DNA of 64,000 bases from the NCBI GenBank assembly GCA_040220855.1, contig JAVJVZ010000043.1:124001-188000 (forward strand), read 5' to 3'. Below are positions 24,380 through 30,939 of this stretch, one piece after another (the stretch's first letter is position 1; each line of letters starts with the position of its first letter). Under the pieces are notes generated by a model that worked only from the letters and a program-made list of their open reading frames with translations, was not told where the DNA came from and did no database searches. The stretch is from JACKNG01 sp040220855. GTDB taxonomy: Bacteria > Pseudomonadota > Gammaproteobacteria > Ga0077536. Position numbers and translations under genes: made by a program.

Positions 24380-25399
24380 ATGACCACCCATCACATCGAC
24401 GGTCCCTACTTCGAGGATTTCACCCGCGGCCAGGTCTTCACCGCGCCCGCGGTCACCCTGACCGAAGGACACGCGGCCATCTACCAGGCGCTGACCGGTG
24501 ACCGCATGCGCTTGCCGCTCGACCGTCATCTCGCCGCACGCGTCACCGGCGACCCACGTCCCCTCGCCCACCCGATGGTGGTGCTGAACGCCGTCAACGG
24601 CCAGACCACCTACGCCTCGCAGCACGTCAAGGGCAACCTCTTCTACCGCGGCCTGCTGCTGCAACAGCCGGTCTTCATCGGTGACACCCTGGCGACCTCG
24701 ACGCGCGTGGTCGGGCTCAAGCAGAACACCATCAAGCCGGGGCGCGCGGCAACCGGCATGGTGGCGCTCGAGATGGAGACGTTCAACCAGGACGGCGTCT
24801 GCGTGATGAAATACTGGCGCTGCCCGATGATTCCCTGCCGTGACGCGACGGCCGACACCGGACACGCCGACGATTTCGACTGGATCCCGGCGACCCTCGA
24901 CGACGCCACCCTGCAGGGTGCATTGCCACGCGGCTGGGATCTCGCGCCGCTCGACCCGGCCGGCTACGCGGTCCCCGCGCCACCGCTGGCGGCGGGCGAC
25001 CGCGTCGTCATCGAAGCGCAGGATACCGTCACCTGCGCCCCCGAACTCGTGCGCATGACCGGCAACATGGCGTTTGCCCACACCGACGCGTCGCGCAGCT
25101 ATCTCGGCAAGCGCCTGGTCTATGGCGGGCACACCATTTCGCTGGCCCTCGCCCAGGTCACCCGCGCGATGCCGAACCTCATCGCGATGGTTGGCTGGCA
25201 GGGCTGTGATCACCTCGGGCCGGTGCTCGAAGAGGACATCATCCGCAGCGAGTTCGGCGTGCTCGAGGTGACGCCGGTCGCTTCCGGCGGTGCGCTCTAC
25301 TCTCTCGCCATCGACACTTTTGCGCGGCGCGCGCAGGCCGACGTCGGCTGGTCGGACGAGCGCGTGCTCGACTGGCGACTGGTGCTGTGGAGCCTGTGA
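24380..25399 (+). CDS. MaoC-like double hotdog dehydratase, mesaconyl-CoA hydratase (Mch) type
   Basis: Protein of 339 residues. The N-terminal FEDFTRGQVF, LTEGHAAIYQALTGDR, PVFIGDTLATSTRVVGLKQNT and FNQDGVCVMKYWR blocks, and C-terminal KRLVYGGHTISLALAQ, follow the layout I recall for mesaconyl-C1-CoA hydratase (beta-methylmalyl-CoA dehydratase), a double hotdog enzyme near 340 residues. The classical hydratase-2 signature is absent, as in Mch. It therefore differs from the MaoC gene at 1483. Its Shine-Dalgarno is weak. Mesaconyl-CoA could be its substrate, linking to the transferase at 2371; an alternative is a related branched enoyl-CoA of the same operon. Confidence 0.72.
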   Translation: MTTHHIDGPYFEDFTRGQVFTAPAVTLTEGHAAIYQALTGDRMRLPLDRHLAARVTGDPRPLAHPMVVLNAVNGQTTYASQHVKGNLFYRGLLLQQPVFIGDTLATSTRVVGLKQNTIKPGRAATGMVALEMETFNQDGVCVMKYWRCPMIPCRDATADTGHADDFDWIPATLDDATLQGALPRGWDLAPLDPAGYAVPAPPLAAGDRVVIEAQDTVTCAPELVRMTGNMAFAHTDASRSYLGKRLVYGGHTISLALAQVTRAMPNLIAMVGWQGCDHLGPVLEEDIIRSEFGVLEVTPVASGGALYSLAIDTFARRAQADVGWSDERVLDWRLVLWSL

Positions 25400-25414
25400 C
25401 GCCTCACTGAGACG

Positions 25415-25434
25415 CCGGCGCGACGCGGCGCCGG
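25415..25434. terminator. Short hairpin between convergent genes
   Basis: CCGGCGC (25415-25421) pairs with 25428-25434 across six bases, in the 89-bp gap between the convergent hydratase and SDR genes. No T tract; weak evidence. Confidence 0.4.
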
Positions 25435-25488
25435 AACGGCGCTGCCATCAGGGACCTGTTCGGCACCCGGCCGCCGTGTCGCGGTGCG

Positions 25489-26277
25489 TTACAACCCCGC
25501 GGTGTGCCCGCCGTCGATCACCATCAGGCTGCCGTTCATGAATGCCGAGGCATCCGAGGCGAGGAACAGGATGGCGCCGTCGAGGTCGTCCGGCTGGCCG
25601 AAACGCCCGGCAGGAATGCCCTTCAGCAGGCGCTGCCCACCGTCACTCTTCAACCAGTCGCGGTTCATCTCGGTCTCGAAGTAGCCAGGCGCGAGTGCGT
25701 TCACGCGGATGCCCTTGGCGGCGAGGTCGACGCACAGCTCGCGACCCAGGTTGATCAGGCCGGCCTTGGCCGCGGCATAAGGCGCGATGTGCCCGAGCGG
25801 GCGGATGCCCAGCACCGAGGCGATATTGATCACGCTGAGCGGCTTCCCGTCGGCCAGTCGATGCCGAATCACGGCCTGGGCCAGATTCCAGGGTGCTCGC
25901 AGGTTGGTTTCGTAGACGGCGTCCCAGTCGTCGTCGGCGTAGCGTTCGGGCGCCTTGACGATGGCAATGCCGGCATTGTTGACCAGCACGTCGATCGGGC
26001 CGTCCTGCTCGGCCGCGTCGACACAGGCGCGGATCGCATCGCGATCGCGTACGTCGAGCGCCGTGCATACGGCACTGCCGCCGAAGGCGGCGATGTCCGC
26101 GGCGAGTGCTTCGAGCTTGTCGACGCTGCGCGCGGCGAGAATGACCTCGGCGCCGGCGCGGGCGAGCGTCCAGGCAAAGCGCCGGCCGAGGCCGGTGGAG
26201 GCGCCGGTGACGAGGGCACGCCGGCCGGCGAGGTCGAACAGCGAGCGCGGATCGTAGGAAGGCGAGTATTTGTCCAT
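25489..26277 (-). CDS. Short-chain dehydrogenase/reductase (SDR)
   Basis: Classical SDR of 262 residues. TGASTGLG lies near residue 24, NNAGI near 98, the catalytic Ser in NIASVLG, and Tyr/Lys in YAAAKAG. The cofactor loop after beta2 is ILAARS, favouring NADP by its Arg. NALAPGYFETEM and VIDGG close the domain. The N-terminal SPSYDPRSLFDLAG is the extended start of the 3-ketoacyl/gluconate-type SDRs. It probably handles a hydroxy intermediate of the same catabolic region. It is 99 bp downstream of an HSL-type esterase gene on the same strand, so the two may be co-transcribed. Confidence 0.9.
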   Translation of the reverse strand: MDKYSPSYDPRSLFDLAGRRALVTGASTGLGRRFAWTLARAGAEVILAARSVDKLEALAADIAAFGGSAVCTALDVRDRDAIRACVDAAEQDGPIDVLVNNAGIAIVKAPERYADDDWDAVYETNLRAPWNLAQAVIRHRLADGKPLSVINIASVLGIRPLGHIAPYAAAKAGLINLGRELCVDLAAKGIRVNALAPGYFETEMNRDWLKSDGGQRLLKGIPAGRFGQPDDLDGAILFLASDASAFMNGSLMVIDGGHTAGL

Positions 26278-26376
26278 CGTTGAGTCGTGGTCCGGGTCGG
26301 TCGGGAGGCGGGTGCCGGCCGGCTGCGTGCGGGCACGCGCCGGCCGGGATGTCGGGCGAGTCGCTGCGGGGAGCGC

Positions 26377-27282
26377 TCAGAGACCGATGCGCGGCTTGAC
26401 CCACTCGGCCATGCGACGCACGGCGTCGTCCGCCTCGGGCGCGCGGCCGGCCATGAACTGGAACACGTGCTGCATTTCCGGGAAGACATCGAGCTTGACC
26501 TCGAGGCCGGCGGCCCTGGCCTTCTCGGCGAAGCGGGTGGAGTCGTCGAGCAAGGTCTCGTCCCCGCCGACCTGGATATAGATCGGCGGCAGGCCGGCAA
26601 GGTCGGCTTGCAGCGGATTGGCCTTGGGATCCTTCGGCGAGGCGCTGCCGAGGAAGGTCGACGCCATGCCCTTGAGGACCTCGGCCTTGACCAGGCAATC
26701 CTTCTCCTCGTTGGTCTTCAGCGATTCGCCGGTACCTTCGGGGTCGTACCATGGCGACATCGGCATCGCCGCGGCGGGCAACGGCAGCCCGGCTTCGCGA
26801 ATGCCGAGGAGCACGCTGGTCGACAGCGCACCGCCTGCGGAATCGCCGGTGGTGCAGATGTGACCGGGTTCGATACCCTGGTCGAGCAGCCACCGGTAGG
26901 CCGTCACCGCGTCATCGACCTGAGCCGGATGGGTGTGCTCGGGTGCGCGTCGATAATGCAGGATGAGGGCGCGACAGCCAATCGCCTTGGCGATGTGCCC
27001 GAACATCTTGCGATGCGTGTACATCGAGCCGCACACGTAGCCACCGCCGTGCGTGCACAGCGCCACGCGATTCTCGCTGCAGCCTTTGGGAATGGCCCAC
27101 ATCGCCGGCACACCGCCGGCGTCCACCTCCACGTAATCGACGTCACCGGGCTCGCCCGTGATGTCGCCCCAATGCTCGAACAGGTCGCGCATCTCGTCGA
27201 GGCCCATGTCGGGCTTTGCGCCCATGGCCTGGAGCCAGCCGTCATAGAGTTCCTTGATTGCATTCGCCTGTGGGCTTGCCAT
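26377..27282 (-). CDS. HSL-type alpha/beta hydrolase (esterase/lipase family IV)
   Basis: Bacterial hormone-sensitive-lipase-type esterase of 301 residues. The oxyanion motif HGGG is at 78-81, the nucleophile Ser148 in GDSAGG, the acid around 241-246 in GGDETLLDD and His272 in MQHVF. The cap region (1-45) begins ASPQANAIKELYDGW. These enzymes hydrolyse short or bulky esters and many lactones in the cytoplasm. ATG 27282 is preferred because GAGGAGG precedes it; the longer frame has no signal. It is upstream of the SDR on the minus strand. Product and substrate are not readable. Confidence 0.92.
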   Translation of the reverse strand: MASPQANAIKELYDGWLQAMGAKPDMGLDEMRDLFEHWGDITGEPGDVDYVEVDAGGVPAMWAIPKGCSENRVALCTHGGGYVCGSMYTHRKMFGHIAKAIGCRALILHYRRAPEHTHPAQVDDAVTAYRWLLDQGIEPGHICTTGDSAGGALSTSVLLGIREAGLPLPAAAMPMSPWYDPEGTGESLKTNEEKDCLVKAEVLKGMASTFLGSASPKDPKANPLQADLAGLPPIYIQVGGDETLLDDSTRFAEKARAAGLEVKLDVFPEMQHVFQFMAGRAPEADDAVRRMAEWVKPRIGL

Positions 27283-27330
27283 GATTGAGAACCTCCTCGG
27301 TCGTCGTTCGTTATGTCGTATCGCGAGACG

Positions 27331-27400
27331 GTGCCGCGCGGTCGCGGCACGCAATCGGGTCGTCGCCGGTTGACGCCGTCGCCGTTCGCTGCGGCGACGG
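27331..27400 (-). terminator. Two successive hairpins downstream of the DUF1329 gene
   Basis: GTGCCGCG (27331-27338) pairs with 27343-27350, and CCGTCGCCG (27376-27384) pairs with 27392-27400. Both are perfect stems in the 197-bp gap after the DUF1329 stop and before the esterase start. They lack T tracts. They likely end the minus-strand envelope transcript. Confidence 0.5.
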
Positions 27401-27479
27401 TCGCTCCTTCGGCGCGCGTAGTCTAGCAGCCGGACCCGGCGCCGGCGTCATGCGCCGCGAGAGCGGCCGGCGGGTGGCG

Positions 27480-28787
27480 TCACCGCGCGCCCACGTTCAG
27501 CGACGAAGGCTCGAAATCACGCGCCTTCATCTTCGCGACGTTGGCGAGCGTGACCATCTGCAAGGTCGTGCAGTGCTTGTTCTGCACGTCGACCACGGTC
27601 GAGGTGTCGAGCAGCGGCACGCCCGTTCCGGCGTTCTCCGGCAGGTGGTAATCAGGGTGCGCGAGACCGCCCATCAGGAACTTCCACAGCACGCCGGCGC
27701 GGTCGTAGACCTTGCCGAATACCGGGGACATGGTCTGCGCGTCGATGTAGAAGAAGCGTCGCGAGAGTGGGTGATCGTCGCGTTTGGGTGTGCCTTCGAG
27801 GATGTGCACCTCGCGAACCTGCCAGGTCACGTTGGGAAAGCAGCCGCTGTGCCCGTGGAAGTCGACGAAGTGGTAATCGTGCTTGCGTGCTTCCCGATCG
27901 GCATGCGGGATCTGGTCGTGGCGATACATCGGCAGCAGGATGTGCCGCTTGCCGCCATAGCTCCAGTTCATGTCCATGATGCGCCCGGTGTAGCCGAGGA
28001 AATCCTCGATCATGATGTCGCTGCCGAGGAAGGAGTCGGTGCGCATGGTGGTGGCCACCCGCCGCACGCGGCGTAGCAGCGGCACGTACATCCAGCCCTG
28101 CTCTTCGGCAGTGTCGTCGCTGTTGTAGAAGATGAGAAGCTTGGTGTTGGCGACGTCGCCGGGTTCCAGTGCCGTCAGCGTCAGGGCGTTGTAGACGCGG
28201 TACTTGTTGTCGTCGATCTCCGGGATGGGATCGATGACGTGGCGGTACATGAAGCGCATCATGGACGCCTCGAACTCGAGTTCGCGCTCGATCTTCTCAC
28301 CGCGCATATCGCGATACTGCCAGTACATCTCGGGGATGCGGCCGCCGTCGCCGCCGTAGGCATAGCGCATGTTCCACACCAGCTTCTCGCCGGCGCGCGG
28401 ATCGTCGGTGGCGAGTTCGCCCGGGAAAGGCCGCCCCCCGGTATAGCCTTCGAGCACACCGGGCTCGCTGCCCAGGGTGGTCTGGCCGGCATTGCGCTCG
28501 GTTGCGCTGACGTAATTGGGATGCGGGTCGAACGAGACCGGTTCGCCGACGGTGATGCTCACCCAGCCTGCGCTGACGAGTTCGGCGAAGTCGGTGTCGA
28601 GCAATTGCGCGGACTGCTCCAGATTGGCCGCCTCGATCACGGTGCCGGCCGGCGGCGACAGGCTGGCCGCCTCGGCCAGGTCGAAATCGAAATCACTGCT
28701 TGCGGCCGAGCCGGCAGTGATGAACAAGGCGGCGGCCAGGCTGCCGTGCAAGCTCCGCGAACGGGGGAATCGATAGCTGCTAATCAC
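27480..28787 (-). CDS. DUF1329 exported protein
   Basis: DUF1329 protein of 435 residues with a signal peptide (SLAAALFITAGSAAS, cut near residue 30), so periplasmic or surface-linked. Family members have a LolA/LolB-like half-barrel fold thought to bind lipophilic molecules. The typical ending, with FYIDAQTMSPVFGKVYDRAGVLWKF and LDTSTVVDVQNKH, is present. DUF1329 genes are known to accompany DUF1302 outer-membrane proteins and RND transporters in degraders of steroids and hydrocarbons, and here the partners lie at 30940 and 33372. Residues 205-300 are rich in Arg, Tyr and Trp. Role in periplasmic transfer of hydrophobic substrate is inference. Confidence 0.88.
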   Translation of the reverse strand: MISSYRFPRSRSLHGSLAAALFITAGSAASSDFDFDLAEAASLSPPAGTVIEAANLEQSAQLLDTDFAELVSAGWVSITVGEPVSFDPHPNYVSATERNAGQTTLGSEPGVLEGYTGGRPFPGELATDDPRAGEKLVWNMRYAYGGDGGRIPEMYWQYRDMRGEKIERELEFEASMMRFMYRHVIDPIPEIDDNKYRVYNALTLTALEPGDVANTKLLIFYNSDDTAEEQGWMYVPLLRRVRRVATTMRTDSFLGSDIMIEDFLGYTGRIMDMNWSYGGKRHILLPMYRHDQIPHADREARKHDYHFVDFHGHSGCFPNVTWQVREVHILEGTPKRDDHPLSRRFFYIDAQTMSPVFGKVYDRAGVLWKFLMGGLAHPDYHLPENAGTGVPLLDTSTVVDVQNKHCTTLQMVTLANVAKMKARDFEPSSLNVGAR

Positions 28788-28870
28788 CGGAACTCCTTCG
28801 TGAAGGTGGAAAGTTGTTGGCGCCGCCGCTGTGCGTGACGGCCAGCCGCCCGTTGCACCGCGCGATACGC

Positions 28871-29467
28871 TCAGTCCCCCGCCGTCAGGTCCGGATAGAT
28901 CGCGTGCAGCCGGGGCACGGCCAGCGTGAACGCGGCCAGCATCAACGCGTGCCGCGGCAGGCCGAGGCCGTTGTCACGGAGATAGGCATCGAGGTCCACG
29001 AGTTCGGTGACGAGGTCCTCGCCGGGCTCCAGCTCCGGCGGACCGACTCGCGCGCAATCGAGTGCGAGGAATACGTGGAGGCGGTTGTTCTGCAGCGCGG
29101 GATTGGGATAGAGCGCGCCCAGTGCCTCCAGCCTGCCTGGCACGTACCCGGTTTCTTCGCGCAACTCGCGCGCCGCGGCGCTGGCCGGGGTATCGGCCTC
29201 GGCGGTCTCGATAACGCCGCCGGGGAACTCGTAGAAATGACAGCCCGCTCCATGACGGTATTGTCGCACGAGAACCAACTCGCGCTGCGCGGTCAGCGCA
29301 ATGACGTTCGCCCAGTCGGCCACCTCCCACACGTAATAGCGCGGCAGCGCGCTTCCGCCGGGCAGTTCGCAGGCGTCGCGCCGCAGGCGGAAATACTCGT
29401 TGTCGTAGAGGGTGTGGCTGTGACGAACCGTCCAGTGGCCGACGGCATCCACCCTGGGTTTCGCCAC
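28871..29467 (-). CDS. NUDIX hydrolase (ADP-ribose pyrophosphatase-like)
   Basis: NUDIX hydrolase of about 198 residues. The NUDIX box is near residues 78-103 and ends in RELREETGY; its spacing between the first Glu and REL is two residues longer than the canonical box. The leading FPGGVIE segment is typical of NudF/ADP-ribose pyrophosphatases. The start is uncertain: the frame is open upstream into the HEAT gene, and GTG 29467 with AGGA is my choice because it gives a length usual for this family. It sits between the DUF1329 and HEAT genes, but its function is probably nucleotide cleaning and unrelated to transport. Confidence 0.8.
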   Translation of the reverse strand: MAKPRVDAVGHWTVRHSHTLYDNEYFRLRRDACELPGGSALPRYYVWEVADWANVIALTAQRELVLVRQYRHGAGCHFYEFPGGVIETAEADTPASAAARELREETGYVPGRLEALGALYPNPALQNNRLHVFLALDCARVGPPELEPGEDLVTELVDLDAYLRDNGLGLPRHALMLAAFTLAVPRLHAIYPDLTAGD

Positions 29468-29586
29468 ACTTCCTGGCCCAGGCAGGTTACGTTCACCCGG
29501 CCCCTCCGGGTGCCCGACACCCTGCGTCGCGGCGGCGGGAACCGGCGCGCGGCGAGCGCCGTTGCCCGTCGCGACGTCGTCCCCGT

Positions 29587-30753
29587 TCAGGTTTCCACGC
29601 CCGCTTCGTAGGCATCGCCGATCATGCGGACGATCGCCCATGCCGCCATGCTGCGTGCGCCCGAATCGGCGTCCTCGAGATGTGGGGCGATGGCGTCGAG
29701 GTAGGCCCGCTCGCCACGCTGCCCGACCAACCAGATCGCCTGCATGCGAATGTCGGCATTGGCGTGTGCCAGCGCCCAGTCGAGCAACGCTGCCGGATCG
29801 GCATCGATCAGTGCCCACGCCTCGACCAGGCGTGTACCGACGTCGGAACTGAGTTCGCAGCAGGCGATCAGTGAGGCGGTCAGGCGTTCGGCCATGTCGG
29901 GCGGCAGGCGTCGCACGCTCGCCGCGGCGACGGAAGGGTCGAGCCCCTTGCCATTGACGATGAGATCGGCGAGCGCTTCGACCGCCTCGCGGACGCCGAA
30001 GCCGGCTTCGCTGACCATCGCTGCCACCTGGACCTTGTAGGTACGCGCCTCGCGCAGATTCTCGAGGGCTTCACGCGTCGCGGTGGTATCGACACGCCCG
30101 AGCGCGACCGCGGCGGCTTCCTGCGCTTCGGCACCCCAGTGCATGGCGATGTCGATCAGCTTCGCTATCGACTCGTCTCGCGCGGCGGTGTCGACCAGCG
30201 CGTAATAGGCATATGCGCGGCTCACGCTGTCCTCGTGCTCATCTTCGGCGATGGCGCGCATGCGTGCTTCCTTGTCATCCAAGGGGGTCATCGCAAGCGC
30301 CTGCAGGGCGTGCTTCTTCACCCACAGGTCGTCGAGCTCGAGTGACCGGGCGAGGAACTCGCCCATATCCTCGCGGGGTCGGATCGCGCAGGATTCGGCC
30401 AGGAATTTCATGAACATGCCGTCGTCGGTGGTTGCCGCGTAACGATAGATGACGTCGAGCCCGGCCGGATGCTGCACGTTGAGCAGGGTGTCGATGGCGG
30501 AGCGCATCAGGCTCCAGTCGGGGTGGGCCAGGTTGTCGACGAGGAACTGCAATGATTTCTTGTCGCCGATTTCGACCAGGATGCCGGCGCCGGCGAACTG
30601 GTCGTAGAGGTTGTCCGACTGGCGCAGGCTGCGCGCTACCTCGATGGCCTTGCGCACGAGCCGCCGCTCATCGGTCGCCTGCGCGGTCGACACCATGAGG
30701 GACAGGAGCAGGAACAGGACTAACCGGGGAGCGACGGGGCGGAATCGCGTCAT
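29587..30753 (-). CDS. Exported HEAT-repeat protein
   Basis: Protein of 388 residues with an N-terminal signal peptide (LVLFLLLSLMVSTAQA, cut near residue 26). The rest is repeated helical pairs of about 35-40 residues with HEAT-like spacing, for example FLVDNLAHPDWSLMRSAIDTLL, WVKKHALQALAMTP and MQAIWLVGQRGERAYLDAI. No catalytic motif is seen. Such repeats form superhelical docking surfaces. It lies between the DUF1329/NUDIX genes and the DUF1302 gene on the same strand, suggesting a periplasmic adaptor for the same envelope machine. Family name beyond HEAT is not recognised. Confidence 0.75.
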   Translation of the reverse strand: MTRFRPVAPRLVLFLLLSLMVSTAQATDERRLVRKAIEVARSLRQSDNLYDQFAGAGILVEIGDKKSLQFLVDNLAHPDWSLMRSAIDTLLNVQHPAGLDVIYRYAATTDDGMFMKFLAESCAIRPREDMGEFLARSLELDDLWVKKHALQALAMTPLDDKEARMRAIAEDEHEDSVSRAYAYYALVDTAARDESIAKLIDIAMHWGAEAQEAAAVALGRVDTTATREALENLREARTYKVQVAAMVSEAGFGVREAVEALADLIVNGKGLDPSVAAASVRRLPPDMAERLTASLIACCELSSDVGTRLVEAWALIDADPAALLDWALAHANADIRMQAIWLVGQRGERAYLDAIAPHLEDADSGARSMAAWAIVRMIGDAYEAGVET

Positions 30754-30814
30754 GACATGACCTCAGCGGCTGGGCGGGAGCGGGCGGGTTGGCGTTTAGT
30801 CTGCTCTCCCGGCG

Positions 30815-30835
30815 GATTGGTTCAATCGGCCAATC
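30815..30835 (-). promoter_or_regulatory. Inverted repeat GATTGG-N9-CCAATC upstream of the HEAT gene
   Basis: A perfect 6-bp dyad lies about 62 bp upstream of the HEAT gene ATG on the minus strand, with a nested ATTG-GTT-CAAT dyad. It is located between the DUF1302 terminator and the HEAT gene, so a new promoter there would be expected. Candidate operator only. Confidence 0.35.
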
Positions 30836-30885
30836 ATCGCACTTGGCAAGCGCGAGGTGAAGGCACCGGTCGGCTGCGAGCGGAC

Positions 30886-30920
30886 AAAAAAAAGGGCGGG
30901 GAACGCGCGTTCCCCGCCCT
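30886..30920 (-). terminator. Rho-independent terminator of the DUF1302 gene
   Basis: On the minus strand, a perfect 13-bp GC-rich stem (30920-30908 with 30905-30893) is followed by a run of eight T (plus-strand A run 30886-30893). It starts 20 bp after the DUF1302 stop. This is the clearest intrinsic terminator in the window. Confidence 0.9.
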
Positions 30921-30939
30921 ATTTCAGGCGCTTTTCGTC

